Positions 11,789 through 24,864 of a stretch of DNA of 64,000 bases are shown here, in pieces (position 1 is the first letter of the stretch; every line of letters begins with the position of its first letter). The notes under the pieces were generated by a model that was not told the DNA's origin, did no database searches, and saw nothing but the letters and a program-made list of their open reading frames with translations. The DNA comes from Chrysomallon squamiferum (lineage: Eukaryota > Mollusca > Gastropoda > Neomphalida > Peltospiridae): the NCBI GenBank assembly GCA_012295275.1, contig CM022674.1, forward strand, positions 435,001 through 499,000, written 5' to 3'. Both the position numbers and the translations under genes were made by a program.

Positions 11789-13555
11789 GCTCTGTTTCCC
11801 TCTCTTTTTAAAAATATCTTATTTACTTTCTATAAAACTCCTCCTTTCTCTCCTTTTTTTTTTTTTTTTTTTATCCACGTTCAAATTGAAAATTAAATTA
11901 AAATTTTTTTTTTTTTTTCACTCTGTATCGTTAGCACGTTGCTTGTACGTGCCAAACTGGATTACGCGCTGTGTCGTGTTTCGACGTGTTTTCGTTAGTA
12001 ACTTTCCCACGGCCGTTTCTCCCAGCTTACGTATTCAAGTACCCGACATAACACCTCGCCGCTCAGTAAGCGACCTGCCAGGTGTGTCCCCGCAGTCACA
12101 ATTACCTTCTCCGTCACGTATCGCTCAAACACTGGCTGTGTACGTAGTGACGTCATACTGACGTAATAGCGTACGGCGGTAGAGGTAGATTTGTTCAAAC
12201 TGTGTTCTAGTAAACACACACACACATACACATACACATACACATACGTGTGTATTCGTGTCTTTGTAACTAAATAAATGAATGAACGAACAGGCATGAA
12301 CGAATGAAAGAATAAAATATGTAGGTAAACAAGATTGTAAAAAGAAATGAAAGAAGGATGGAAAAATTAATGGACGAATAAAATAACTGACAAAGTAGAT
12401 ATCAGCCATTTTTAAATATGTTTACTTCCTTAATCACACGTTTTTTTATTTACAAATTTGATTACGGAATTAATTAATTAATTATTTATTGAACTGCATA
12501 AAATTTAATTTACCCATATGCCTAGGTGCCATTATTTACTTATTTGGTTACGTACTTGTTTTACTTATTTTCTGTATTTACTTATTTTCTTTATTTACTT
12601 ATTTTCTGTATTTACTTATTTTCTTTATTTACTTATTTATTTTCGTCTTTCTCTTTACATTTTTTATTTATTAACTAAATTTTGAATATGTATTTCTCTC
12701 CGTCTTTCTTTCTTTCTTTTTTCCCTCTTTAATTTCATCTTTTCTTTCATTCATGCATTCATTCATTCATTTATTCATTTTTATTTATTTATTTGTTTAC
12801 TTATTTACTAATTTCCTTACTTACTTGTTTACTTATTTTCTTCCTAGGGCTCAAGACACAGTAAAATGGAGAAGGCGGATATTTTAGAAATGACGGTAAA
12901 GCATCTGAGGCAAATTCAACGACAACATTACACAGGTAACTGACGAACGTACACATGAACAGAATTACCGATGAAAGAATTCATAACATAAATAATGATA
13001 ATTATGACGTGATACTCTAACCATGTTCCATATATATAATACACAAAGGAAATTTTTGTATTTCTTAACATCGAACAATTTACACGCAAACTGCGGGGTA
13101 AACCAGACATATAATTATTATAATTATCATATAAAGCAAACGTTTGTATTGGTATTTACATAACTATCTACATACCTAGTCACTCAGCTACATTGGAATG
13201 ACACATGCAATGATGAATCAACATATATATATATAAGAACATATATTGATATATGTATGTATGTATGTATTTTATATATATATATATATATATATAAATG
13301 TGAGTATGTGTGTGAGTGTGTGTATATAAATATATGTAGATATATATAATACGTACATACATACATACAAAGAGACACACAGATACATTTACATCAAAAT
13401 ATACCTCAAGATACTTTTGTTTTAGTATAGACAGCGAGTATACGATACACTCATTAGCATACACCTGTACATACTTACATACACACATACATAAGTAAGA
13501 TACATTACAAAATAACGTAACTGTGTCATATTCGTTCAGCTAACGGTAGTAAGCA

Positions 13556-13650
<95 letters not shown>

Positions 13651-15284
13651 TAATAAAAATGACGACAGAGACTGTAATAGAAGTTTCTACCCACAAGGGA
13701 CAATTACTCTCTGTGTAAATACTTAACTAGGGAGCCAGCAAACACGGACGTGAACCAATCTAGTTCGTGATCAAATATAACACATCTAATCTCACACAAA
13801 CAACGTATAACTCGCAGATAGGTGACGAAACCGATATAAAGAATGATGCTTTTGTGGTTTTCTGAGGTAGGTGATAGTCTGGTAGATATATAGTAGATAG
13901 ATAGACAGAGAGACAGAGGGAGAAAAAGTGACAGACAGTATAGATATAGAGACAGGCAGAAAGATAGATATATAGATAGATAGATAGATAGATATAAAAA
14001 TAGATAGACAGACAGACCTATCGATAGATAGATAGATAGACAGACAGACAGATAAAGGAAGAGAACGTAACAGCCAATTAGAAACAGATAAAGAGAGAAG
14101 GAAGGGACAAAGTAAGAAAGGAGGAAAGGAAGAGAGTTAGAGAGAAATTTTATTTCGGTGGAATTTAACACAATTTTTCTTTTTTCTCCTCAGTTTCAAA
14201 CGATCAGTCCGCACGCAATAAATACCAAGATGGCTTCAATGAATGCGTGCAGGAAGTGAGCAAATATCTGACGTCACACGATTTTGGTGACGTCGATCTC
14301 AAAGCGAGACTTCTTAATCATTTAGCTAACTGTATTTCTGGACCCGGATTCGAGACTTCTGCAAAGCGTTCCTTGTCACCATCACATATGACGTCACCGG
14401 AGAGTACGACATTTTCTCCTATGACGTCACCGGAAAGTACAACATCTCCGATTCCGTTTGCTTCAATGGCAGAACAGTCAGGGATTTCTTCCCAGAGTTC
14501 TCCAGTGATGCTGTCGTCAAGGATACAAACACAAACTGTAAGCAACAGCACGTGCACAATAACGAATAACAACGGAAGTGTTTCTATACCAGTGTTGCCA
14601 CAACAACCGCCACTGCAAATGGCGAAGGTTGTAAGCGGCGTGCAGGTCATTCCCACCAAACTTCCCACAGGAGAGATCGCCTTCATCCTGCCCGCCAATG
14701 TCCTTGGAGGAGCTGCAGTTCCCAATTACGTCATACCAATGTACACGTCATCGGGATCGAACTTTTCGTCAGCCAGCTCAGTGTCGACGATCACGACCCC
14801 CCATCCCTTTTCTGCCCTGACTACAGCGCCGCCTGTTTCCGGGTTTAATCCCATAATGCCACATTACAGCAACATTCAAACGTGCGCGCTCACACCCCTG
14901 CAAGAAAGCAACGTCTTGTCCTGCTCTACGTTGTCGCCCACTGGTTTGGGGTTATCTCCCCCGGCTTCGACGCTGTCCTCCCACACGTCGACTTTATCTC
15001 CGACCGCGTCGGCTTCTTCGCCGTCTACGTCGGTGCTGTCTCCCCCTTCGTCGGCATTCGCTCCTCTTCCCTTGTTCAGCAACTCGCCTGCTGCAAAGAC
15101 GGAGACGTATTCCTTCGCACGTGAGCAACAACCACCTCTTTTTCAGCCAGCCGGCAACAGAGACGATGTCGTAGCTGCCATGCCGATCAGGCCGAGTGTT
15201 AGCAACGCCTGTCGCGCTCAAAACGACGACGTCAGGAACGCTGCAGCTGCAAATCGCGACGAGTCAATGTGGAGACCGTGGTGA
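10705..15284 (+). CDS. Hes: HES-family bHLH-Orange transcriptional repressor (4 exons)
   Basis: Nuclear DNA-binding repressor of the Hairy/Enhancer-of-split family, usually a Notch target that recruits Groucho/TLE. The coding exons join as 10705-10749, 11180-11272, 12848-12935 and 14194-15284 with GT-AG borders and consistent phases (0, 0, 1), giving 438 residues. Residues 16-75 form the bHLH. The basic region [15 protein letters not shown] has the proline (P19) that marks HES proteins, and helix 2 contains [15 protein letters not shown]. The Orange domain covers about 86-124 ([12 protein letters not shown] to HLANCIS). A Ser/Pro/Thr-rich linker follows, with repeated MTSPESTT and LSP motifs. 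The chain ends in WRPW, the Groucho-binding tetrapeptide. Intron positions match those of vertebrate HES1/HES4. Oddity: helix 1 appears one residue short (LLLVIKKE). The Hes1/Hes4 subclass is inferred; the family is certain. Confidence 0.97.
10750..11179 (+). other. Hes intron 1, mostly simple repeats
   Basis: 430-bp intron with poly-T (about 10777-10799), (GTTT)n, (AAT)n at about 10897-10935 and (AAAT)n/(AAT)n at about 11029-11120. It ends at acceptor TTTCGACAG. Confidence 0.9.
11180..11272 (+). CDS. Hes: Hes exon 2: basic region and helix 1
   Basis: Thirty-one codons in phase 0, from STKPIMEKK to VIKKE, with acceptor CAG before 11180 and donor GTAAGA at 11273. It carries the invariant Pro of HES basic regions and the ARIN motif that starts helix 1. 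Confidence 0.97.
11273..12847 (+). other. Hes intron 2 with a non-repetitive core
   Basis: Contains GATA/GTAT repeats (about 11502-11560), a pyrimidine CT tract (about 11636-11800), poly-T runs, and a tandem 17-bp TATTTACTTATTTTCT-type block (about 12566-12645). A GC-richer non-repetitive core at about 11930-12180 holds a CSL site at 12004-12011, a CAGGTG and a TGACGTCA at 12148-12155. Confidence 0.75.
12004..12011 (-). promoter_or_regulatory. CSL/Su(H) site in Hes intron 2
   Basis: TTCCCACG on the plus strand, an exact complement of CGTGGGAA, in the non-repetitive core of intron 2. A CAGGTG E-box lies about 75 bp downstream. Possible intronic Notch-responsive element; inferred from motifs only. 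Confidence 0.45.
12848..12935 (+). CDS. Hes: Hes exon 3: loop and helix 2
   Basis: Twenty-nine codons plus one base, from GSRHSKMEK through [12 protein letters not shown] to QRQHYT, donor GTAACT at 12936. The G at 12935 completes a Val codon with the first two bases of exon 4. Confidence 0.96.
12936..14193 (+). other. Hes intron 3, repeat-rich
   Basis: Includes (AT)n near 13274-13296, CATA/TATG tracts, a (GA)n array at about 13560-13648 and a GATA/GACA tract at about 13885-14055. It ends with a pyrimidine-rich acceptor, TTTTTTCTCCTCAG. Confidence 0.9.
14194..15284 (+). CDS. Hes: Hes exon 4: Orange domain to WRPW
   Basis: Begins in phase 1 (TT completing Val) and runs 362 further codons to TGA at 15282-15284. 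It encodes the Orange domain, a 33-bp direct repeat (14388 and 14421, MTSPEST twice), a Ser/Pro-rich linker and the terminal WRPW. Open frames on the opposite strand are shadows. Five TGACGTCA palindromes lie in this exon or just after it. Confidence 0.97.
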
Positions 15285-15307
15285 CGTCACTTTAAGTGAT
15301 GACGTAA

Positions 15308-15313
15308 TGTGAT
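15308..15313 (+). promoter_or_regulatory. K-box core (TGTGAT)
   Basis: TGTGAT followed by A, 24 bp past the Hes stop. K boxes are short 3' UTR repressive elements of E(spl)-complex genes, read by the miR-2/miR-13 family. Confidence 0.4.
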
Positions 15314-15616
15314 ATAACATTGATGGAAACGTACTGACGTCACTGAGGATGAAATAAGGTTGTCTTAAGGCGTGTTCACACTTACAGATTTTTAAAAACC
15401 ATTTATTTTTTTAATGGAATTATTACCTGAAGGAAGGGGAGATTTAAATACCTATACAAAATTTGTTGTAAGTGAAATACTAAATATTCAAATTTTTGAA
15501 GGTATGAAAACAAATTTGATTCGTATGTAAAGTTTGTAAGAAATTACTTTATGCGGATAGCAATGTTTCATGGAACTCATATTGTGGAAATACATAAAAT
15601 AGTTTTATTCTCTTAA

Positions 15617-15624
15617 CTGTGATA
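15617..15624 (+). promoter_or_regulatory. Full K box (CTGTGATA)
   Basis: Exact eight-base K box, complementary to the first eight bases of miR-2 family microRNAs, about 330 bp past the Hes stop. Confidence 0.5.
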
Positions 15625-15751
15625 CTAAGGAAACCGAGATTTATTTAAAAGGACTAATCGCTGGCTATGCAAAACGGACTGGTATGTACGTGCCTATAGT
15701 TGGATATTACCACATTCATTTCAGTTACTGTTATTATTATTATTATTATTA

Positions 15752-15790
<39 letters not shown>

Positions 15791-16373
15791 GTTATTATTG
15801 TTATTATTACTTCAGCTCTCTGGATGGTATATTTCAAGTTAAACGGATTAATTATCTTTGTATCTATACGGATTAACTGGATTATTACATCTATCGGATT
15901 TATGATAAAAGTGCTAATACAAAACTATTATTTTCTTCGAATTTTCGGAATCTACATATACGGATTATTACGCCATCATTATTTTAAAATATTTTCTTTA
16001 CTTATATTAATTTCATTCATGACAATGGAAAGAGAAAGGGCATTTTCTGCCAAGTGCATATTTAAGATTTATAATTTCAGATACGTATTTCGTTTTTTAA
16101 TCTCTCTGTCCTTTCTGCCAGTCTATCTGTACGTGAGTCTGTCGCTCTTTCTGTCAGTATCTTTCTACATAATATTTTTCCTGTCAACTGACATATCTAC
16201 ACAGATAACGCATGAATATGTTTGTGTCATCTGACTGAGTGTGCGTATGTGCGTGCTAACTTCTTTACCTCAATAACTCGTATACATTTTAAACATTTAT
16301 TCAAATTTTATTTTCTAAATGATTTTATTTTAATTAACGATAAAGAAAAATGAAATGAAATAATATGACTTTA

Positions 16374-16379
16374 AATAAA
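16374..16379 (+). terminator. Candidate Hes poly(A) signal AATAAA
   Basis: First AATAAA in the sense strand downstream of the Hes stop codon (about 1.09 kb). It sits in an AT-rich stretch, so chance occurrence is possible. Confidence 0.4.
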
Positions 16380-16380
16380 A

Positions 16381-17735
16381 TGAAACGCAGTAAAATTAGA
16401 TTTCTAAATATATATATATATCCACACACACATACACGCATATATAAATAAATTTAAAAAAAGGTACGATTTCTTAAAAAAAACACCAAATAAACAAATA
16501 AACAACTAACCAATGAAAGGAATATAATAAAGACTATACAAGAAAACAGATAAACATTTAAAACAGGCTTTTTTCGCATTAACACAGACATGGGATGTTC
16601 TGACTTGTATTAATAAGTACACATAGATTTAGATCTTCTTTTTTTTTTCTCTCTCTCTCGCCATTTTCTAACAGACGTCACAAACAGATATATTTTGTGT
16701 TTGACACGATACGAGATCAATCACTCGTGACTTCTAGAGACACTTTTGATAGATTATCTTTATCTACATCTCATACGAGGTCAGAGGTCAGGGCTACGAT
16801 CAGCAGTTTGACACTAATTTTGTTATAAGCTAAATGTTCGTGTCAAAACTGAAAGATTACGAAAGGGGAAAAAAAAGTTAAAATATTGAGAAGATTTGGG
16901 ATAAGACAGCTAAGTAGTTTTCATGAAAAACAGCACACACCCTTCGCTACACACGCACCCACACGTTCATACGCCCATACACACACACACACACACACAC
17001 ACATACATGCATACATACACACATACACACATACACAAACACGCATACATACATTCCTACATATATACATAGTATATACACTTTTCAAATGCGTTTTTTT
17101 TGAAAAATTGAGAAAACAAAAGAAATCAATAAATTAGTATCGAAAAAGATATAATAACTTTAACATTCCATTTTATTTCACACCCTAACTTGATAATAAT
17201 AATAATAGGGTTTATTCATTTTGATATACATCGCTATGTTTAAATTATAAAAAATATGTCCCTCTATATGCTACTGATCTCTCTCTCTCTCTCTACAAAT
17301 TTCTCTTTTACTTAATGAATTTAATGACGTCATATTTTAAAATAATGACGTCATTTCAGTCATACTAGATTGAGCTTTACTGGCAGATGTCACATACGAA
17401 AATTTGTACTAACATTATTGGATGACGTCATAATCAAATTACGACATCACAAAAAACCAAAATCATTTCAGTTTATCTGAATATCATAACCGAAATCAGT
17501 AACATCAGTAGTTGAAATATTCAACCAGATCAGATGTTGTTTTAACATATTCCAGTTTAAATATTTGTCTTGGCGAGTGTCTTATTATTAATAATAAGAA
17601 ATGAGTTTAATCATTCCGCCGTATATATTTTTCTGTGCCTTACATAACTATGTGTCTTGGATATGCATTTTTCATTATATAGTGCCTTTTTCAGTATATT
17701 ATATACATATTCTTTATTAATGACTAAATCAATTA
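16381..17735. other. Intergenic stretch, no gene seen
   Basis: Short (CA)n/(CATA)n tract at about 16978-17060 and short (CT)n at 17278-17294. Three TGACGTCA palindromes lie at 17325, 17346 and 17423. No coding similarity. Confidence 0.65.
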
Positions 17736-17737
17736 CC

Positions 17738-17739
17738 TC

Positions 17740-17791
<52 letters not shown>

Positions 17792-17925
17792 TTTATTGTT
17801 ATTGCTATTATTATTATTACTCTATTATTATTGCTATTATTATTATTGATATTGTTGTTATTATTATTATTTATTATTTTTATTATTATTACTTTATTAT
17901 TATTATTATTGTTATTGTTACTGAC
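17738..17925. repeat. (TTA)n array with interruptions
   Basis: TTA triplets with occasional TTG and CTA variants over about 190 bp. Confidence 0.93.
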
Positions 17926-19496
17926 ATATTCTATCTTGTGTCAGAATATGTCATTCGTTTTATACATTCAAGTGAAGGATTTAAATCGAGTTTATTTTTC
18001 ATGGACCAGATGTTTACCTGTAACATGTTTTTAGTAAAGTTATACCTCTTAAAACAACGACAAAAATAATTATCAGGAGAAGGTCCTCGCCTTAATACCG
18101 TACATTCCGTTTTTATCAAATTAACTGATTGATGATAATTCTGTGATACAAATATTTTTATATAATCATTGTTTTAACAATGCACAGTAAATAGTGCTAA
18201 AAAGATAAATAAATTATATTTGTATATTACCTGTATGAAGAGTTTATAATAATTTGTTGTATAATGTTTTTAAATATATATATTATTATTATTATAAATA
18301 AATATGAAATGTGTATTATCTAATGAAGCGTAGTGTTGTTTATTATTATGTTTTAGAAGACAGATAAAAGAAAAATTATATAGAAAAGGGAAGTATATGG
18401 ATGTGTGTGTATAAATGTAAGAGAGAATGAACGAAAGAAAGAAAAAAGAAAACGAACGAGACAGCTATACATTAAGAAGGAAAGAAAGACGAATTTAAAG
18501 AAAGAAAGAAAATCGGGTGGAATGAAGGACAAATGACATATTTACTAACGCTGTCATATTTGTAAGACACGATTACAAAATGACATACTCTAATTAGCAG
18601 CAAAATAGTTTTTAACTGCCCCTAACCAAAGACTACAGCCTATGTGTGTCAAGAATCGATCCCATTATCTGCTGCATACCAGCTCAGCATAGTAAGCACG
18701 GAAAAATAAAAAAACCCAGAAAGAATGAAGAAGGTAAGAAAAATGGAGATACAGTTATTAAACTAAACTGAAGACAGAAAGAACGAAAAAAAAAAAAAAA
18801 AAAAAGCCTGGAAAAAGCAAGAAAAAATGTGAGGATAAAAACCAGTAAACAAAAGAAAGAAAAGAAAAATGAATGAAAAAAAAAAATAATAATAAAGGGG
18901 AAGAAAAAAATCACAAACGATAAAACCACCGTCTTGTTAAAAAAACAACAATGTACGTATGTAACCCTTTCTATCTAATGCTTCATAAATTATGATAATT
19001 AGGATTCATTCCAGCATGTATTAGCAACGCCCAGGCAATGAATAACGTACACTGAGAATACAACACCGAGTAATAATTTTGAAAGAAAAATATTAAAATG
19101 AAAAAGTTGTTAAAAGTATATATAAATACTATAAATTTATAAATATAATCATAATAAAAACCCAAAACAACCCCCCTAGAAAAAACCTGTACAATACGAC
19201 AATGAAAACTAAAATAGTTTTAACCTCGACATTAAACAAATGACATTAAACAAATCATGGCATGATGATGTAACACTATTTATATTGTTATTATTATTGT
19301 AACAGGTAATTATAATTTGCATCCGTGTTCATTGTAAAATAAATTCCATGCCATCAGAAAAAAAAAAAAATTAAATTAAATAAAAACTGAATTTCATTTG
19401 TTGACAGTTTTAATTTTTATAAAGTTTCCGAAGTAATCAGGAATAATCACAAAAAAAATAAATAAAATTAAAATACAAAATAACCTAGGGACACAG

Positions 19497-19533
<37 letters not shown>

Positions 19534-20150
19534 ACAAAAAAAAAAAAAAAAAAAATGGTCAACAAAAAGCAACAAAACAAAAAGCAAGCATGAACAACAA
19601 TTTAAAAAACAACAACAAAACAACAACAAGAAAATTAATAATAGCAATAACAACAACAAAACAACAACAGAATCTTAATAATAGCATTAACAATAGTAAT
19701 AACAACAAAAACAACAACAAAAAAACCCACGTTCCACTACGGAGATTCGATCGTCGATACCTCGGTGGCTGACGGAAACACGACTTTACGTAGAACGTAC
19801 TTGATCAGATTTATGTGTTCAGTGCTCGTCTTTTCTGGCGACGTTGGCGGCATGGAGACATAAATTACATTTACCGTTTAATTTCGCGCTGACAAATAAT
19901 TTACAACCATATATTTATATACCGTAAGAGTCGTTAAGACAGTAGAAAGAGTTAATTTATAACTGTATATTTATGTACGATAGTGGCTGTAAAACGTAAC
20001 GTTGGCAGGTAATTTAGTACGTAGATATATAAGAAATTTCTTTGTCTTTTTTCGGTGTAATTTTTTTTTTTTTTTTGCATTTATAATTTACTAGCTAATT
20101 GTATCCAAATAAATTTTCTTCGAGGAAATTTAGAACAGTGTGTTTATGTG
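17926..20150. other. AT-rich intergenic stretch
   Basis: Poly-A runs at 19502-19530 and 19537-19554, then AAC/AAT triplets to about 19725. A CTGTGATA also occurs at 18141-18148, too far from Hes to assign. No gene recognised. Confidence 0.65.
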
Positions 20151-20151
20151 G

Positions 20152-20156
<5 letters not shown>

Positions 20157-20196
<40 letters not shown>
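20157..20196. repeat. (CA)n microsatellite
   Basis: About 19 perfect CA units. Confidence 0.95.
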
Positions 20197-20199
<3 letters not shown>

Positions 20200-20702
20200 C
20201 TACGTGTATGCACACACAACACATACATACCATGAATATATGTCACCAAATCTATTATATCTATGTCCAGCACTTAAAAAAAAAAAAAAATTAATACCGA
20301 AAATGTATTCATAAAAGAATTTCAGTAAATAAAAGGAAAAAAACCGCTGTATATCAGTATGTCTCTGAAAGAAAAAAAAAATATATATATATATAAGAAA
20401 TTTGATATGCAAATTATGTAGAGACTGCATAAATAGGTGTAAATGTATATTAAGTAATTAATCAACAACTTGAAGCCTGTTATAGATACACAATCCAGTA
20501 ATCCCACAAAATATCTGTCAAAAATATGCTACAGGATAAAACAGATTTTAAAAAAAAGAGAGAGAAAATAAAAATATAAAAAGTAAATGAAATGTAAAAC
20601 GAAGACAAGAAAAACAGAGCAAAACAAATCACTTCAAAAAAAATAAATAAAATTTTTAAAGAAATAAAAGACATAAAGACGACAGACCCTCACTTATTAG
20701 AT

Positions 20703-21950
<1,248 letters not shown>

Positions 21951-22052
21951 CGGATACAACTAGACGTATACAACTAGACGGATACAACTAGACGTATACA
22001 ACTAGACGGATACAACTAGACGGATACAACTAGTGGGATACAACTAGACGTA
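21951..22052. repeat. 15-bp minisatellite
   Basis: Seven near-identical copies of a 15-bp unit, GGATACAACTAGACG. Single-base variants (GTATA for GGATA; AGTGG for AGACG) differ between copies. Confidence 0.95.
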
Positions 22053-22326
22053 TTAACATAACTGATTCTGAGCTTGCTTCTTAAACCATAAGAACTGAAA
22101 GAAACTTTAGTTCACATTTATTTCACTACAACACCTTTGGTATTTTGGTTAATATTCGTAACGTTAGGACACGTTGTATTTTAAATATCGTTAGAAATGA
22201 AAAATAAAATAAAACAAATGTCTCCAGTGATGTTTAAAACCTGAACCTGAAGGCAAAGCTTAAACCGGGTGAGACAAGACTCTATCACCTTTGTTTACCA
22301 AACTTTGTTCTTGCTTCTTGGGTTTT

Positions 22327-22391
<65 letters not shown>
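22327..22391. repeat. (TTA)n microsatellite
   Basis: About 21 perfect units. Confidence 0.97.
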
Positions 22392-22499
22392 TGCATCTTA
22401 AAATGTTATAACTGTCAAATTATAAATATGACGTTTACAGGAATTCAAAATGCAAATAAATACTAAGTTTCCTTCGCTAAGACAACATATATGTAGACA

Positions 22500-22541
22500 C
22501 AAACACACACACACACACACATACACACATATATACATACA

Positions 22542-22575
<34 letters not shown>

Positions 22576-22690
22576 TACATACATACATACACATATACAT
22601 AAATATACACATATATATATAATCATGTTGTATCTTTCAAATCACAAATTCTCTCTATATATCTCTTTCTTTCTTTCTGAGATTTTTGTT

Positions 22691-22769
<79 letters not shown>

Positions 22770-22770
22770 T
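22500..22770. repeat. (CA)n, (CATA)n and (CT)n cluster
   Basis: CA/CATA tract at 22500-22618 and (CT)n at about 22702-22760, separated by unique sequence. Confidence 0.9.
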
Positions 22771-23054
22771 TATCTATCTATCTCTAACGCTCTCTCTGTC
22801 TAATGAGCTGTGTTTTTTCTATAACTAGATTCTCTTTGTTAGCTATCATGCTGTTATACAGTGCGGTCACAAAACGCGGTTAACAGGGTAAACAGATGAA
22901 TGACCAGTGTGAAGACTTGTCTGTGTTATGTGTGAGAGGGAGTTTCTCGCCAGTTTCTCTCACTACAACTTGCTAACATCGAGAGCAAACACGATGTGGG
23001 GAGCTTTCTGTGTCTTCCGTTTGATGTTCTTATTGGTCAAAAGGTTTATGACAC

Positions 23055-23150
23055 CACTGAAGAAGAAGAAAAAAAAAGAAGAAGAAAAAGACGAAGAAGA
23101 AGAAAAAGAAGAAGAATTCGAAAACGAAGAATTAAAAAAGAAATTAAAGT
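23055..23150. repeat. (GAA)n-rich purine tract
   Basis: GAA/AGA purine triplets. Glu/Lys-rich frames here are repeat artefacts. Confidence 0.85.
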
Positions 23151-23379
23151 AAACGAAAATCATTGCCACATGATACAGTTATGACGAAAATGAATCCTGT
23201 GTAAAGAATGCATATCCATATCTATAATCTATCCATCTTTCTGTCTACATCCACATATCTTTTAGTATTTAAGAAAATATCCATAAAACAGAAAAAGAAG
23301 AAAGAAAAAACAAGATTCTATCTGTCGAGCTTGTTTTATTTCTGGACGCTACATAAACCTTATGTTAACATGTTAGTGC

Positions 23380-23780
23380 TGAAACTCCTTCACTGGGACG
23401 ATCCGAACCCAACCCCTTTGTCTGCTAACCAGAACAAAGATTTAACATCTCCACGTTACACGTGTTAAACACAGAATCCACAGACAAATGGTTCTACTGA
23501 CGCACACGTGATCCTCATTTCACGCTTAATGCCGCCAGTTCTTCGTCCAAGCTTCAGTCAATTTGTAAAGTTCGGACACTGATAGGGTCAGTTTGGGGAT
23601 TTTTTTGTTTTTGTTTTCTTGACGTCACGGTCTGATGGTGCGCGCCCTCTGTCGTCAGATTTGGTTTTCTAGTGGCGAGGTATCTGCTGGTCATCAGATA
23701 ACGTTGAGTGTGATTTTAATAAATGCGACCCTGGCTTTATTTGCTTTGACCGTATTTTAATCCAGCTTTCAATGAGAAGT
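23380..23780. other. Non-repetitive island with CACGTG sites
   Basis: Sequence of normal complexity with CACGTG at 23458-23463 and 23505-23510 and TGACGTCA at 23620-23627. No coding domain seen; possible regulatory DNA. Confidence 0.4.
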
Positions 23781-23899
23781 CAGATCCCGTGACAAACAGT
23801 GACCACCACGACAACAACAACGACTGCGGCGACATTACCTCCCGCCGTCAACAACCATAACAATATAATAACATTGACAAGAGACAGTATGATAATAGC

Positions 23900-24262
23900 A
23901 GCAGCGATGATGATGATGACGAATAGGATATGATGATGATAATGATGATAATAATAATAATAATAACGAGAAGAAGAAGAAGAAGAAGAAGAAGTTGAAG
24001 AAGAATGCATGGACTTTCATTCTAAATGCTAAAATACTGTACTTTTAACGAACCTAACATTAACGATATTTATTTTACTTTTCCAATAATTCAAAGCAAA
24101 TATAAAATATGCTATTTCTTTTTTTTATTTTGTATTTATTTTACCACTACGACTACCACAACTACTACTGCTACTACTACTATTACTACTACCATCATCA
24201 CCATTTTTATTATTATTATTATTACTGTTATTATCATTATTATTATTATTATTTTGCAGATT

Positions 24263-24297
<35 letters not shown>

Positions 24298-24305
24298 TTA
24301 TTTTT
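23900..24305. repeat. GAT, AAT, GAA, TAC, TTA and TTTA arrays
   Basis: Successive short triplet arrays with a (TTTA)n run at about 24264-24300. Long frames across it are low-complexity artefacts. Confidence 0.9.
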
Positions 24306-24359
24306 ATTTGTTTTTATTATTCATTCTCTGACAATTTTCTTAACGTTGAGAACAAAGTT

Positions 24360-24850
24360 TTAAAAAACCATTTAAAAAATATTTCCCGGCTGAAAATAAA
24401 TTCAAGTAATTGCTTTGAGCCCACTTCACATAACGTTCTTGGCCCTCGGCTATTTACAATTACACTCAGCACAAGGCATTAATTCTCGGGTCAAAAGATG
24501 TAAATATATTGAGTAAATTGGTGAAGCGAATGGCGGCGGGAAAGCACAATAACCTTTTAGCGTGTCCATTTCAGATTAAAAAGCCGCGCTCTTGAAATCG
24601 ACAAAAGGGATCTTTGCACGGACCATCGGCACGAGGGTGTTTATTTCAGAGCACGTGCCCAGGCACGCTCGTGACCTCTCCCTTAAAAAAGAAAAGATCA
24701 AAGTTTTATCGGCGGTAATTTGCTTTATTTCGCCTGCCGCGGTACCCGAACATTCTTCAGTTGTGAAAAGTTTTTGTTTGAATGTAGTCAAGTCTGAACG
24801 TGCTACTCTGAACTTCGTTTATGTAGTTAGAATTACGCTGTTTGGAAAGT
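24360..24850. promoter_or_regulatory. Non-repetitive island, candidate regulatory element
   Basis: About 490 bp of ordinary complexity between triplet arrays. It contains CACGAG (24630-24635), CACGTG (24652-24657) and a dyad CACGCTCGTG (24664-24673) within 45 bp. These are class B/C and N-box type sites bound by HES proteins. An open frame crosses it on each strand but shows no recognisable domain. Confidence 0.35.
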
Positions 24851-24864
24851 CGATACTAGAACGT

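Larger units (their letters stand above)
15285..16380 (+). other. Presumed Hes 3' UTR
   Basis: Starts at the Hes stop. It contains K-box cores at 15308-15313 and 15617-15624, a (TTA)n array at about 15729-15810, and the first AATAAA after the stop at 16374-16379. The length of about 1.1 kb is inferred from that signal. The small open frame at about 15824-16234 is likely just UTR. Confidence 0.55.

Noticed and set aside
14318-14725. Minus-strand open frame inside Hes exon 4, and other overlapping frames at 14876-15221
   Set aside because: Shadows of the well-supported Hes coding frame.
15824-16234. 136-codon open frame downstream of Hes
   Set aside because: AT-rich, mostly Ile/Phe/Leu, no domain; more likely Hes 3' UTR.
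18141-18148. Another CTGTGATA K-box match
   Set aside because: About 2.9 kb past the Hes stop and beyond the first poly(A) signal, so it cannot be assigned to the transcript.
18640-18690. B-box-like GGATCGATTC on the minus strand
   Set aside because: The motif is near-palindromic and the stems do not pair; likely chance or a very old SINE remnant.
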